A stretch of DNA of 64,000 nt, from assembly GCA_018675425.1 (NCBI GenBank), contig JABGYD010000069.1, forward strand, positions 62,001 to 126,000, read 5' to 3'. The position numbers and the translations under genes are program-made. The notes beneath the pieces were generated by a model. The model was not told the origin of the DNA and searched no databases. It was given only the letters and a program-made list of their open reading frames with translations. The stretch comes from Kordiimonadaceae bacterium (GTDB lineage Bacteria > Pseudomonadota > Alphaproteobacteria > Sphingomonadales > Emcibacteraceae). Below, piece after piece: positions 1 through 9,487 of this stretch (positions within the stretch are counted from its first letter, which is position 1; each line of letters starts with the position of its first letter).

Positions 1-70
1 CTTTATGTTTTTCCATATCATTATTAAAAAGAGTGTTGGTGCGCCCAATTAACTTAAGTGTTAAATCCAT
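1..70 (-). CDS. N-terminal fragment of a gene cut by the window edge
   Basis: An ATG at 70 opens a frame that stays open to the window edge and gives 23 residues beginning MDLTLKLIGRTNTLF. A good ribosome site (AGGAAG) lies just upstream, and the start is only 2 bases past the stop of the preceding aminotransferase gene, so the two are probably co-transcribed. The LIGRTNTLF opening resembles the start of some polysaccharide-locus nucleotide-sugar dehydratases, but 23 residues are too few for a firm assignment. Confidence 0.55.
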   Translation of the reverse strand, partial: MDLTLKLIGRTNTLFNNDMEKHK

Positions 71-72
71 TA

Positions 73-1206
73 TTAACTTCCTAAAGCGCTTTTTATACTT
101 ATTACAACTAATTCTACTTCTTCAAAAGTCATTGTTGGGTATAGGGGTAACGTTAATTCTCTTTTAGCTATATCCTCAGCAATATGAGCCTCATTAAGAT
201 TAAGATCACTGAACGCAGTAAAATCTCTAAAGGAAGGATAATGAATTGATGTTTGAATACCATCTTGTTTCATTAGTTCGATTATTCCCAATCTATCAAT
301 TCCGACGCCTAATAGAATAGGAAAAATATGGTATACTGACTTTAAATTTTTGGTGTCCATAAAAGGAATGGATATACCGTTGGTTCCTTCCAGAAGTTCA
401 ATATATTTTTCTACTAATAATTTTCGTCTTTCGTTTGCTTTGGTCAATTTTTCCAGTTGCACCAAACCAAGAGCTGAACGTATTTCGTCAATTCTATAGT
501 TAAGGCCAGGTTGAGAAACATCATACGTAATTGCCCTACCTTTATGACGGTCGAGTGTTAGTGATGTCATTCCATGTGACCGAAAATACTTTACTTTCTG
601 GTCAAGTTCGGCATTCATAGTCGTTAACATCCCTCCCTCGCCTACAGAAAGATTTTTATTAGTAAAAAAACTAAAACATCCAAAATCACCAAATGTTCCA
701 ACTGACTGATTTTTATATTTAGCTCCAGGTGCATGTGCACAATCTTCAATAATTGCAATTTTATTTTTATTACATAAAGCTACTATTTCATCCATTTTGC
801 AAGGATACCCAGCAAAATGAACTAGTATAATGGCTTTAGTTTTTGGTGTAATCACTTTTTCGATTGTGGCTGCTGTCATATTCCAATTTTCGAGACTTTC
901 ACAGTCTGCAAGGACTGGGGTTGCTCCAACAATTCTTACAACATTTATATCAGCAACAAATGTCAGAGCCGGAATAATTACTTCATCCTCCGCTTTAATA
1001 CCTAGTGCTAGTAGCGCCAAATGAAGAGCGGCAGTACAATTTGTTACAGCCGTACTATGCACATCATTTTGTAAAAAAGTAGAAAATTTTGATTCAAATT
1101 CTTTGCTTTTTTCACCCATTGTGATCCAGCCACTATCAATGACGTTTTTAACAGCTAGAGATTCTTGGTCATCATAGTTTAACTTAAATAGCTGTACATT
1201 CCACAT
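73..1206 (-). CDS. DegT/DnrJ/EryC1/StrS family sugar aminotransferase
   Basis: This 377-residue PLP-dependent enzyme would transfer an amino group to a keto-sugar nucleotide in the cytoplasm for surface polysaccharide synthesis. Visible family features are the AxTFVADINVV cofactor-domain segment near 80-90, the EDCAHA motif at 154-159 with the PLP-pyridine Asp155, and the FTNKNLSVGEGG motif with the likely Schiff-base Lys184. The length is usual for the family. The frame could begin with TTG at 1221, but the ATG at 1206 gives the family-like opening MWNVQLFKLN and is preferred. It follows galU with a 41-base gap, and its natural substrate may come from the CapD-type dehydratase encoded at 6772-7791. 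The exact sugar cannot be read from the sequence. Confidence 0.9.
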   Translation of the reverse strand: MWNVQLFKLNYDDQESLAVKNVIDSGWITMGEKSKEFESKFSTFLQNDVHSTAVTNCTAALHLALLALGIKAEDEVIIPALTFVADINVVRIVGATPVLADCESLENWNMTAATIEKVITPKTKAIILVHFAGYPCKMDEIVALCNKNKIAIIEDCAHAPGAKYKNQSVGTFGDFGCFSFFTNKNLSVGEGGMLTTMNAELDQKVKYFRSHGMTSLTLDRHKGRAITYDVSQPGLNYRIDEIRSALGLVQLEKLTKANERRKLLVEKYIELLEGTNGISIPFMDTKNLKSVYHIFPILLGVGIDRLGIIELMKQDGIQTSIHYPSFRDFTAFSDLNLNEAHIAEDIAKRELTLPLYPTMTFEEVELVVISIKSALGS

Positions 1207-1247
1207 ATTTATTTTTCTCAATAATTAATTTTTTATATAATAGAGGT

Positions 1248-2123
1248 TTATATGTATTTATGAAGTATTTCCTTCATATCATTTTTAAGCCCATCCCGTT
1301 CTAATGAAAAAGCAATATTAGCTTCAAGCCATCCAATCCGACTACCACAATCAAATCGATTCCCATCAATTTCAACCGCATGAAAATTTTGGAGTTTAAT
1401 TAATTTGACCATCGCGTCCGTTAATTGAATTTCACCTCCTACACCTTTATTTCCTTTTGCCAAACACTTAAAAATTTCTGGCTGAAATATATAGCGTCCC
1501 ATTACGGCGAGACAAGAAGGAGTGTTTGCAGGATCGGGCTTTTCAACTAATCCATCTACTTCCGTAAGTCTTCCAAAGGTTGTTCCAGGGGTAATAATTC
1601 CATATTTTGATGTTTGCTCTTGGGGGACTTCCATTGCAGCAACTAGATTTCCACCGACTTCTTCATATACCTCAACCATCTGTTTAAGGCAGCCCTTTTC
1701 AGCTAAGAAAATATCATCGGCTAAAAGTACAGCAAACGGTTCATTTCCTATTATACTTTCAGCACACCCAACAGCATGCCCTAAACCTAGAGGCTCTCCC
1801 TGACGTGTATAAGTTAAACGTAATCCGCTCGTAGATAACAAGCTTTCAAGCTCGTCAAGTACACTAAATTTTTCACGACTTTTAAGAATACTTTCCAGTT
1901 CATACGATCTATCAAAATGATCCTCTAAGGCCGTTTTCCCGCGCCCTGTCACAAAAACAACCTCTTCTATTCCTGCTTCTCTAGCCTCTTCAACAGCATA
2001 CTGAATAAGGGGTTTATCTACAATTGGAAGCATTTCTTTTGGCATAGCTTTTGTAGCTGGTAAAAATCTTGTCCCTAAACCTGCCACCGGGAAAACCGCT
2101 TTTTTTATTGTTTTAATAGTCAT
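1248..2123 (-). CDS. galU: UTP--glucose-1-phosphate uridylyltransferase
   Basis: This 291-residue cytoplasmic enzyme makes UDP-glucose from UTP and glucose-1-phosphate. The N-terminal nucleotide-binding signature GLGTRFLPATKAMPKEM begins near residue 15, and LLADDI near 135 carries the metal-binding acidic residues. The region VEKPDP near 190 and the C-terminal GNRFDCGSRIGWL segment are typical of bacterial GalU. Length is normal. It sits 143 bases downstream of ugd, which uses its product, and its UDP-glucose would also feed the UDP-sulfoquinovose synthase homologue at 5624-6772. Glucose-1-phosphate could be supplied by the phosphohexomutase encoded at 9488-10852. Confidence 0.95.
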   Translation of the reverse strand: MTIKTIKKAVFPVAGLGTRFLPATKAMPKEMLPIVDKPLIQYAVEEAREAGIEEVVFVTGRGKTALEDHFDRSYELESILKSREKFSVLDELESLLSTSGLRLTYTRQGEPLGLGHAVGCAESIIGNEPFAVLLADDIFLAEKGCLKQMVEVYEEVGGNLVAAMEVPQEQTSKYGIITPGTTFGRLTEVDGLVEKPDPANTPSCLAVMGRYIFQPEIFKCLAKGNKGVGGEIQLTDAMVKLIKLQNFHAVEIDGNRFDCGSRIGWLEANIAFSLERDGLKNDMKEILHKYI

Positions 2124-2266
2124 TAAAAGCCTTGCTGTTATGCTTATAGATTTTTTCTGGTTTCTAACAATTCATTTTTAAATGAAACATTAATATTTAA
2201 GTTATTGAGCGTCAACTCATACTGCATGTGTTAATGGCTTTATTTTAAATTAAAAATTGAATTATA

Positions 2267-3568
2267 TTACCTTCCGATTCCTACATAATCAACGCCTATA
2301 GGAACAGGATTATTTCTACCATAAATATTTCTTAAATCTACTAATCTTGCCGTATTCATTCTCTTTTTAACTTCTTCAAAATTCAACGCTCTAAATTGGT
2401 TCCATTCTGTAATAATCAAAAGTACATCCGCATCATCCATTGTATCATACATGTTAGTTACATATTTAATTTTATTCAACAATTTAGCTGCTTCTTCCAT
2501 ACCTTCGGGATCATATGCACAAATATTAGCGCCCCCTTTTTGTAATATAGGAATAATATCAAGAGCAGGGCTATCTCGCATATCATCTGTATTAGGTTTA
2601 AATGTTAATCCAAGTACAGCTATTTTTAATCCCTCTACCGACCCATTACATAAATTTATTACTTTATCCGCCATTACAGATTTACGATAATTGTTACTTT
2701 CCACTACCGCCTTAACAATACGATTAGTACCCCCAAACTCTTCAGTTGTGTGCAACAATGCTATAGTATCTTTAGGAAAACAACTCCCCCCATATCCTGG
2801 CCCCGCATTAAGAAACTTTGACCCTATACGACCGTCCAATCCCATTCCCTTCGCTACATCTTGAACATCTGCTCCCACATGCTCACAAAGGTCAGCCATT
2901 TCATTAATAAATCCAATTTTTGTAGCTAGAAACGCATTCGAAGCATATTTAATCAATTCTGAAGATTCTAATGTGGTAAATAAAATAGGCGTTTCATTTA
3001 AATAAAGAGGACGGTAAAGCTCTTTCATAACCACTTTTGCTCGGTCAGATTTTACACCTACAACTATACGATCAGGGTGCATAAAATCATCAATAGCAGC
3101 TCCTTCTCGCAAAAATTCAGGATTAGATACTACATCGAAGTCCGCTTTAGGGTTTTTATTGGCAATACGTTCATTAACTTTTTCTCCCGTTCCAACAGGT
3201 ACCGTAGATTTGGTCACAACGACCATATAACGGTCTATATAGTCAGCAACCTCCTCAGCTGCAGCAAAAACATATTGCAAATCAGCTTGCCCCTCACCTC
3301 TTCGACTTGGCGTGCCTACAGCAATAAATACAATTTCCGCCGTTTTCATAGCCGCAGCTAAATCTGTGACAAATTCTAGTCGGCCCGCTGCTACGTTTCT
3401 TGCAATAAGAGTATCTAAGCCAGGCTCATAAATAGGTATTTCACCATTATTTAAACTGGTTATTTTATCACTATCTTTATCAACACAGACTACCTGATGA
3501 CCAAATTCTGAAAAACAAGTGCCTGAAACTAAACCTACATAGCCTGTTCCAATTACAACTACACGCAT
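2267..3568 (-). CDS. ugd: UDP-glucose 6-dehydrogenase
   Basis: This 433-residue enzyme oxidises UDP-glucose to UDP-glucuronate with two NAD+. The N-terminal Rossmann motif GTGYVGLVSG covers residues 7-16, the STVPVGTG loop lies near 121-128, and the catalytic cysteine is Cys263 in GPGYGGSCFPKDT. The C-terminal UDP-binding domain contains GLTFKPNTDDMRDSPA. All key residues are present. It lies 19 bases downstream of the glucuronate epimerase-like gene, consistent with a UDP-GlcA to UDP-GalA branch for capsule or exopolysaccharide. Confidence 0.96.
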   Translation of the reverse strand: MRVVVIGTGYVGLVSGTCFSEFGHQVVCVDKDSDKITSLNNGEIPIYEPGLDTLIARNVAAGRLEFVTDLAAAMKTAEIVFIAVGTPSRRGEGQADLQYVFAAAEEVADYIDRYMVVVTKSTVPVGTGEKVNERIANKNPKADFDVVSNPEFLREGAAIDDFMHPDRIVVGVKSDRAKVVMKELYRPLYLNETPILFTTLESSELIKYASNAFLATKIGFINEMADLCEHVGADVQDVAKGMGLDGRIGSKFLNAGPGYGGSCFPKDTIALLHTTEEFGGTNRIVKAVVESNNYRKSVMADKVINLCNGSVEGLKIAVLGLTFKPNTDDMRDSPALDIIPILQKGGANICAYDPEGMEEAAKLLNKIKYVTNMYDTMDDADVLLIITEWNQFRALNFEEVKKRMNTARLVDLRNIYGRNNPVPIGVDYVGIGR

Positions 3569-3587
3569 AATAATCCCTTAACTTCAA

Positions 3588-4583
3588 TTAAATTTCGTAA
3601 AATTGACGATACCATGACACAAAACTAGGTAAGCCAACTTGTATCGAGGTCGATGGAAAATAGCCAATATCTTTTTCAATAGCAGAAATATCCGCATAAG
3701 TCTCCTTAACATCACCTGGTTGCATAGGTAAGAAAACTTTTACAGCTTTCTTACCTATGGCACCCTCCAACAATTCAATCATTTCCAGAAGGTTTTCTGA
3801 TTTATTATTTCCTATATTAAATACTCTATGCGGAGCATTAGAATTATCAATATAATATCTTCCATCATCAATTGGTGCTTTATATAAGCACCCAATGATC
3901 CCTCCCACTATATCATCAACATAAGTGAAATCTCGCCTCATATCCCCATTGTTAAATACTTTTATCTCTTTTCCGGCTAGTATGGCCTTAGTAAAAAGCC
4001 AGTAAGCCATATCAGGGCGACCCCAAGGACCGTATACAGTAAAAAACCTCAACCCGGTCATGGGGATGCGATATAAATGAGCGTAAGATTGGGATATAAG
4101 TTCATCCGATTTCTTAGTAGCTGCATATAATGACACAGGTGTATTTACAGCATGCTTTTCTGAAAAAGGCATTAATTCGTTACCACCATATACAGAAGAA
4201 GAAGAGGCATAAACCAGGTGTTCAAAACCATCAATATTTCTAGCTATCTCTAGTATATTCACATGCCCTACTAAATTTGACTGTACATAAGCACTAGGGT
4301 TTTTGATTGAATACCGCACACCAGCTTGTGCACCTAAATGCACTATTTTAGTAATTTTTTGTCTACAAAGCGCATCCTGTAATTTTTTTTGATCTGAGAA
4401 ATCTAATTCGATAAATTTAAAATTACCAACCTCATTAATACAGGAGAGACGGGCAAGCTTCAATGCGACATCGTAATAATCATTCAAATTATCTATGCCA
4501 ACGACATGTTCCCCACGGGAAATTAAGGCTTTACAAACATGCATTCCTATAAAACCTGCAGCACCTGTAACTAAAATGGACAT
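3588..4583 (-). CDS. NAD-dependent epimerase, probable UDP-glucuronate 4-epimerase
   Basis: This 331-residue extended short-chain dehydrogenase has the NAD-binding GAAGFIG motif at 7-13 and the catalytic pair Tyr153/Lys157 in YAATKKSDE. Ser residues of the SSSSVYG stretch near 127-133 complete the active site. The DNLNDYYDVALKLARL segment after the first strand is characteristic of UDP-glucuronate 4-epimerases, which make UDP-galacturonate. The neighbouring ugd supplies the expected substrate. The 54-base gap to the preceding epimerase gene suggests the same transcript. Specificity is inferred from family resemblance and context only. Confidence 0.85.
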   Translation of the reverse strand: MSILVTGAAGFIGMHVCKALISRGEHVVGIDNLNDYYDVALKLARLSCINEVGNFKFIELDFSDQKKLQDALCRQKITKIVHLGAQAGVRYSIKNPSAYVQSNLVGHVNILEIARNIDGFEHLVYASSSSVYGGNELMPFSEKHAVNTPVSLYAATKKSDELISQSYAHLYRIPMTGLRFFTVYGPWGRPDMAYWLFTKAILAGKEIKVFNNGDMRRDFTYVDDIVGGIIGCLYKAPIDDGRYYIDNSNAPHRVFNIGNNKSENLLEMIELLEGAIGKKAVKVFLPMQPGDVKETYADISAIEKDIGYFPSTSIQVGLPSFVSWYRQFYEI

Positions 4584-4637
4584 GATTTAATTACTCTCCT
4601 GTTAGTAAAAATAATAATCGAATGATCATCGTATTTT

Positions 4638-5618
4638 TCAACTATTCTGGAAAAATTCCATAGTTTTATGTAGACCATTTTTAAGTGTCCATTTGGCTTC
4701 CCAGCCAAGAACTTTTTTCGCCTTACTAATGTCAGAGAAGTTGCGCATAACATCCCCTAACCGGGCTTCCGTTTTTATTACCCTCACCTCAGGGAAACCA
4801 GATTCTTTCATCACATCCACTAATAACTCAAGCATTTCACTAACCGTAGTTTCCTTGTTCGTGGCAATCTGAAAAACTTCACCGCCGACCTTCTCTACCG
4901 TTGCTGCTTTATAAATAGCGTCGATAAGATCAAATAAGAAAATAAAATCTCGAGTTTGAGAGCCATCACCATAAATTTCCAATACTTTTCCCGCCATAGC
5001 TCGACGAATAAATTTAGCTACGACACTAGATTTATGAGTAGAGCCTGGTCCATAAACATTCCCAAATCGAAGAGCAACTGTATTAATACCATATGTTTGT
5101 TTATAAACTGAACAGTATCCTTCTCCTGCTAGCTTACTAGCCCCATACGGGGATACTGGATGCGCCGCCATTTCTTCGTGAATGGGCGGAACACACTCAC
5201 CAATTGGAGCGCCAGAAGAAGCAAAAACGAAACGAGAAACATTATTCTCACGAGCCCCCTCAAGGTAATTAAAAGTACCAATTACATTAGTCATACAATC
5301 CGAACGCGGATCCTCTACAGAGGGACCAACCCCTGTATTTGCGGCTAGATGTACTATAACATCCGCTCCACGCGTAAGTTTTATAGCAGAATCAGCATCC
5401 ATAATGTCTGCCACGACTAATTCAACAGACTTGCTAGAGAAGTTATGAAGCTGGTCAATCTTAGATTCAATATATGCAGGAAAGGCCCAATTGAGATCTT
5501 GCCGAGTACCTACAGATAAATTATCTACAACACGAATACTGTTTTCTTGATTTTCCATAAGTTTTTGAATAAGGTTTTTACCAATAAATCCGCATCCACC
5601 CGTAATTAACCATTTCAT
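4638..5618 (-). CDS. NAD-dependent epimerase/dehydratase (extended SDR)
   Basis: This 326-residue nucleotide-sugar SDR has GGCGFIGKN at 7-15 for NAD binding, an ASSGAPIG active-site strand near 133-140 and the YGASK motif with Tyr158/Lys162. The frame extends to a GTG at 5633, but the ATG at 5618 gives the usual MKWLITGG start and has GGAG nine bases upstream, inside the end of the preceding gene, so it was chosen. The family acts on UDP- or GDP-sugars as 4-epimerase or 4,6-dehydratase. Nothing in the sequence fixes the substrate. Its position directly after the sulfoquinovose-synthase homologue suggests a linked sugar modification. Confidence 0.85.
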   Translation of the reverse strand: MKWLITGGCGFIGKNLIQKLMENQENSIRVVDNLSVGTRQDLNWAFPAYIESKIDQLHNFSSKSVELVVADIMDADSAIKLTRGADVIVHLAANTGVGPSVEDPRSDCMTNVIGTFNYLEGARENNVSRFVFASSGAPIGECVPPIHEEMAAHPVSPYGASKLAGEGYCSVYKQTYGINTVALRFGNVYGPGSTHKSSVVAKFIRRAMAGKVLEIYGDGSQTRDFIFLFDLIDAIYKAATVEKVGGEVFQIATNKETTVSEMLELLVDVMKESGFPEVRVIKTEARLGDVMRNFSDISKAKKVLGWEAKWTLKNGLHKTMEFFQNS

Positions 5619-5623
5619 ACTTT

Positions 5624-6772
5624 TTAGCTCCACTTAACACGTGGTAAAATTTTACTCACATCAATTCTATCTTTATACTCAAGAACCTTATTCAGCATTC
5701 CAGCAATAACCTGATCAGTCATATAATGTGGCTTTAACCCTAATTCGTTAAGACCTGAATGAATTGGGTTATAATAATGATCTTCTAATTCCTTGCGCGG
5801 ATTTTCTATAGCCTTAACTTCAACATTTAAATTAAGAACATTACCCACAGCCTGAATTTTTTCAGCTAGTTCATTCACTGAAAAAGTTTCTGTAAATTGA
5901 TTTAAAATCCTCAATTCTCCTGCATCGACAGGGTTATTCATTGCCAGTTCAACACACTGCAATGTATCCTGAATATTTAAATATCCTCTTGTCTGCCCCC
6001 CTTTTCCATAAACAGTTAACGGCACTCCAGCGACCGCCTGCACAAGAAACCGGTTTACAACAGTTCCAAAAATATCATCATAATGGAAATGCGGTAACAG
6101 TTTATCTGAAATATCCGTTTCAGCCGTTGCAAATCCATATACTGGTCCTTGCATCAAATCAGATACTTTTAAGCCATAAGTTCTTACATAAAACCACAAC
6201 AGGTCCGTGTCTAAAACTTTCGTAGTATGATACAAAGAGCCTGCAGCTCTCGGATACAAAAACTTCCCTGAACGGCCTTTATGTTCAATATCTATCCAGC
6301 CTTCTTCGATATCAATATTCGGAGTACCGTATTCCCCCATAGTGCCAAGTTTAATAATATGACATTCAGGGGCATGCTGCAAGACAGCCCATATTACATT
6401 AAAAGTAGTTTGCAGATTATTATCAAATGTTAGCCTAGCTGTTTCATAATTCATCATAGAGTAAGGGGCAGACGGTTGTTCTGCATAATGTATTACGACG
6501 TCGGGCTTAAAAATAGTGAAAATATTATCTAGTACACTACGGTCACATAAATCACCTATAGTCACTTTAATTCCATTGCCTGTTTCTGCTTTAAAAATTG
6601 CAGCACGCTCATCTAATAATGGCGCGTTCAACAACGCCTCAGATGCTGTTTCTACAGCAGTTTTTCTACGTAAATAATTGTCTACGACCCAAACGTCATG
6701 TCCACGCGCAGAAAGTGACATAGCAGTAGGCCATCCAAGATATCCATCGCCACCTAAAATCAATACTTTCAT
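5624..6772 (-). CDS. UDP-sulfoquinovose synthase (SQD1) homologue
   Basis: The 382-residue product closely resembles the SQD1 family, which joins sulfite to UDP-glucose to give UDP-sulfoquinovose. The family-specific opening MKVLILGGDGYLGWPTA is present, as is the signature KLGTMGEYGTPNIDIEEG at 141-158. Candidate catalytic residues Thr144, Tyr181 and Lys185 sit at nearly the same spacing as Thr145, Tyr182 and Lys186 of plant SQD1. LMQGPVYGF near 207 is another family mark. Its start abuts the stop of the CapD-type dehydratase gene, showing tight co-transcription. In photosynthetic bacteria SQD1 serves sulfolipid synthesis. Here the polysaccharide context and the nearby sulfate-activation genes suggest a sulfonated surface glycan instead, which is inference. 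Confidence 0.87.
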   Translation of the reverse strand: MKVLILGGDGYLGWPTAMSLSARGHDVWVVDNYLRRKTAVETASEALLNAPLLDERAAIFKAETGNGIKVTIGDLCDRSVLDNIFTIFKPDVVIHYAEQPSAPYSMMNYETARLTFDNNLQTTFNVIWAVLQHAPECHIIKLGTMGEYGTPNIDIEEGWIDIEHKGRSGKFLYPRAAGSLYHTTKVLDTDLLWFYVRTYGLKVSDLMQGPVYGFATAETDISDKLLPHFHYDDIFGTVVNRFLVQAVAGVPLTVYGKGGQTRGYLNIQDTLQCVELAMNNPVDAGELRILNQFTETFSVNELAEKIQAVGNVLNLNVEVKAIENPRKELEDHYYNPIHSGLNELGLKPHYMTDQVIAGMLNKVLEYKDRIDVSKILPRVKWS

Positions 6773-7791
6773 TAGCCTTCTCCAACCAAGCCATTCTCTA
6801 TTAAAAATTTAGTCAACTCTTCAGGCTTTAATGATATTTCAACTGATGAATTATACGGATTATTAATACCTATTTTTTTATCATCGCAATATTTATAATT
6901 TATTTTACGGTATATGTTTGTAAATGCTGGAAGAACAGAAAAATACTCATCAAGCTCAACTGTTCTTCTGGTTTCCTCTTCGTTCATTAATTCTTCATAC
7001 AATTTTTCGCCAGGTTTAATACCTATTTCTTCAATCACAATGTCAGAATTTCCACTTTGTTTAATTAGAACATTAGCAAGGTCATCTATTCTACAGATAG
7101 GCATTTTAGTAATAAAAACCTCACCGCCACATGCTATAAAGACAGAATTTAATAATAAACGACAAGCCTCTTCGAGTGTCATAATAAATCTCGTCATATC
7201 TGGATGAGTAAGTGTTAGAGGACCACCTTGAGATATTTGCCTTTTAAATATTGGTATTACAGAGCCCCTAGAGCCTAAAACATTCCCAAACCTTGTAGAG
7301 GAAAAAATTGGCCCCCCCTCATTTGTTGTTGCGTGGGCCGCCGTCATAAGCCTTTCACCCATCAACTTCGAAGTACCCATTACATTTGTTGGATTTACGG
7401 CTTTATCTGAAGAAGTGAATATGACACGCTCAACATTATTACTAAGTGCAGCGTCAATTACATTCTGAGTTCCAAGAATATTTGTTTGAATTGCGTCTCT
7501 GGGGCTTTGCTCACACAATATGACATGCTTTAATGCCGCAGAATGCAATACAATATCAACACCATTCATTTTATCCTTTAATGATGTCACATCTCTTAAG
7601 TCACCTAAAAACAGCTGAACTCTATCATCTTTTTTATAATCTTCTGTTACAAAAAAAAGTTCACTTTCATTATTATCTATACCAATAATATGCTTAACAT
7701 CAAAATCAGCTAAAAGGCGTAGTAGCTCCCTCCCAATTGTGCCACAGACCCCTGTAATTAATATAGTTTTATTAGTCCATTGATTTTGCAT
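6772..7791 (-). CDS. CapD/FlaA1-type polysaccharide biosynthesis dehydratase
   Basis: This 339-residue soluble SDR belongs to the UDP-GlcNAc 4,6-dehydratase/5-epimerase group (PseB, FlaA1, CapD). The NAD-binding motif TGVCGTIG covers 13-20. The active site contains SSDKAVNPTNVMGTSK at 127-142, with Met138 where classical SDRs have Tyr, as is usual in CapD-like members, and Lys142 conserved. There are no membrane helices, so it is the short PseB-like form. Its keto-sugar product is a plausible substrate for the DegT aminotransferase downstream. It is the first gene after a 200-base gap and may have its own promoter. Confidence 0.87.
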   Translation of the reverse strand: MQNQWTNKTILITGVCGTIGRELLRLLADFDVKHIIGIDNNESELFFVTEDYKKDDRVQLFLGDLRDVTSLKDKMNGVDIVLHSAALKHVILCEQSPRDAIQTNILGTQNVIDAALSNNVERVIFTSSDKAVNPTNVMGTSKLMGERLMTAAHATTNEGGPIFSSTRFGNVLGSRGSVIPIFKRQISQGGPLTLTHPDMTRFIMTLEEACRLLLNSVFIACGGEVFITKMPICRIDDLANVLIKQSGNSDIVIEEIGIKPGEKLYEELMNEEETRRTVELDEYFSVLPAFTNIYRKINYKYCDDKKIGINNPYNSSVEISLKPEELTKFLIENGLVGEG

Positions 7792-7818
7792 TTGACACCC
7801 ATTGTTATAATATAGCTA

Positions 7819-7847
7819 ATAGTACGCTAATCCATTTCTACATTCAA
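7819..7847 (-). promoter_or_regulatory. possible sigma-70 promoter for the sugar-nucleotide gene block
   Basis: On the minus strand a -35-like TTGAAT (7842-7847) and a -10-like TACTAT (7819-7824) are 17 bases apart, each matching four of six consensus bases, and lie 28 bases upstream of the dehydratase start. The 200-base gap (7792-7991) otherwise holds nothing recognisable. In AT-rich DNA such a match can arise by chance. Confidence 0.3.
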
Positions 7848-7991
7848 TATAATTTTGCGTTTTACTGCCTATACAAATTACTATACGTTTTTGGTAAAGC
7901 CCACCTAAAATTTCTTTTTCATTCCTTGAAATAATCACTTAAAACCTATTTACATTAAATTTATTAGAAAAGACTAGATCAATGTCTTTAA

Positions 7992-8141
7992 TTATTTTTC
8001 AAGGTCAAAGCGTGGCATTAAATTCCAAAAAGGGATCAAAAGAATAGCGGCAATAAAATTGGCAAAAGCAAGCCATGTAATAAAAAATATTTTCCACCGC
8101 CAATGTTCGTAAAATTTATCCTTAATACATGAATTTTCCAT
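7992..8141 (-). CDS. 49-residue predicted single-pass membrane protein
   Basis: An ATG at 8141, five bases after the pgi stop, opens a 49-codon frame ending with TAA. The protein starts MENSCIKDKFYEHWRW, continues into one hydrophobic helix from about residue 18 to 38 (IFFITWLAFANF then IAAILLIPFW), and ends in a short charged tail. AAGAA in the end of pgi could serve as ribosome site, so translation is probably coupled to pgi. The amphipathic tryptophan-rich flank and clean helix look like a real small membrane protein rather than a chance frame, but I recognise no family. Confidence 0.55.
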   Translation of the reverse strand: MENSCIKDKFYEHWRWKIFFITWLAFANFIAAILLIPFWNLMPRFDLEK

Positions 8142-8146
8142 ATTTA

Positions 8147-9415
8147 TTATTTCTTGAAGTTCTTTAGAAGTTTCCGTGTAATAACTTTTCCTCGCTCCAC
8201 ACCAGGTTGCCCGTAGGGATCAACACCTAGAAGATAACTGGAAAATTTTGTTTCTAGAAAAAAATGCATGATTAGACTGCCGATGTTTTTTTCACTCAAA
8301 TTATCCATGTGAGCCTGACGTGTAGGTTGGCCTGTTTCACACAGTGCATGATGCGTTCCTTCTGACATAGCAGAAACAATATCGTGAAGCGTTAGACCTG
8401 ATAAAGTATTCATACCAACATCATTAGGCATTTCTGGTATACCCGTGGCCGGGCTATCGTCGCAACCAACGCTAATAAAACTGTAACTTTTATCTCTCGG
8501 CCCTTCCATATAAAGTTGAAGCTGACTATGCTGATCGAGGGGGCCTTGGGCGATTATTGGGGTCGTTCCTACGCCTTTTTTACCGAGACTTTCCGCCCAT
8601 AATTGACAGTACCATTCACCAATTTTCCGCAAACGATCATCATAAAGAAATAGTACAGAGATATTGATATTATTTTGTTGCTGTTGAGAAATAATATGAG
8701 CAGCACCAACAGCGGAAGGAATATCATCTGGTTTTTTTGCCACTTTCATTTCTTCTATCACTTCCTGTGCACCAATTCGAAGCTCTCGAATATTAACACC
8801 GGCAATTGCAGCGGGCAATAAACCAACATTAGAGAGTATAGAAAATCGCCCCCCAAGCATGATGTGATGCTGGAGCGACGGCAGATCGAAAAGGTCAATT
8901 AATTTTCGAAGTGGAGATGTTTCAGTCTCTGTGATTATAGTAATATGATCTTTATAATTGCAATTTGCTTCCTTTAACCATTTCATAACAATAGCAAGTA
9001 GAGCGTGAAGCTCGATCGTGCGGCCTGTTTTAGAAATGGCTAGAATATGAGTATGTTTAGGATTTAGACTTGAAAGTAAATGAGGAAATCCAAGAGGCGA
9101 TAAATTATCTGTAAATTTTACATTTGGACGATCGTTATTATAAGTTCCGCAGGCTTTTATAAGTGCCTGACCACCAAGGCTGGAACCACCAACGCCCAAA
9201 ACTAATACATCTGTATTTGCAGATGATATACGATCCGCATTTTCTTCGATCTCAGCAAGATCATCAATCATCGCCGGTAACGACAACATTGGCTTATCAG
9301 GATTAATTGCTTTTTCTTTAAAAGCTGGAAGAATATATTCCAGTTTCTTCATTAGTTTACATTTTACAGTGGTATCAAATGCTTCAAAATTTTTATAGAC
9401 CCAGGTTAATGGCAT
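8147..9415 (-). CDS. pgi: Glucose-6-phosphate isomerase
   Basis: This 422-residue cytoplasmic enzyme interconverts glucose-6-phosphate and fructose-6-phosphate. The SIS-type phosphosugar site appears as VLGVGGSSLGGQAL near 76-89, followed by SKTGRTIE near 127-134 for phosphate binding. The C-terminal half holds GTHHALCETGQPTRQ with the ring-opening region. It is shorter than the 550-residue enterobacterial form, as in many alphaproteobacteria. The frame reaches a TTG at 9427, but that codon lies almost on the AAAGGA ribosome site, so the ATG at 9415 was chosen. Its location between the phosphohexomutase and sugar-nucleotide genes suggests a role in precursor supply. Confidence 0.92.
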   Translation of the reverse strand: MPLTWVYKNFEAFDTTVKCKLMKKLEYILPAFKEKAINPDKPMLSLPAMIDDLAEIEENADRISSANTDVLVLGVGGSSLGGQALIKACGTYNNDRPNVKFTDNLSPLGFPHLLSSLNPKHTHILAISKTGRTIELHALLAIVMKWLKEANCNYKDHITIITETETSPLRKLIDLFDLPSLQHHIMLGGRFSILSNVGLLPAAIAGVNIRELRIGAQEVIEEMKVAKKPDDIPSAVGAAHIISQQQQNNINISVLFLYDDRLRKIGEWYCQLWAESLGKKGVGTTPIIAQGPLDQHSQLQLYMEGPRDKSYSFISVGCDDSPATGIPEMPNDVGMNTLSGLTLHDIVSAMSEGTHHALCETGQPTRQAHMDNLSEKNIGSLIMHFFLETKFSSYLLGVDPYGQPGVERGKVITRKLLKNFKK

Positions 9416-9487
9416 TATTTTAATCAAATCCTTTTTTTCGCATAGTTTATAGTTGAATAGATATACTTCACCATATAAAATATTTTT

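Noticed and set aside
7793..7812. TTGACA followed by TATAAT on the plus strand
   Set aside because: The spacing is only 8 bases and no plus-strand gene follows.
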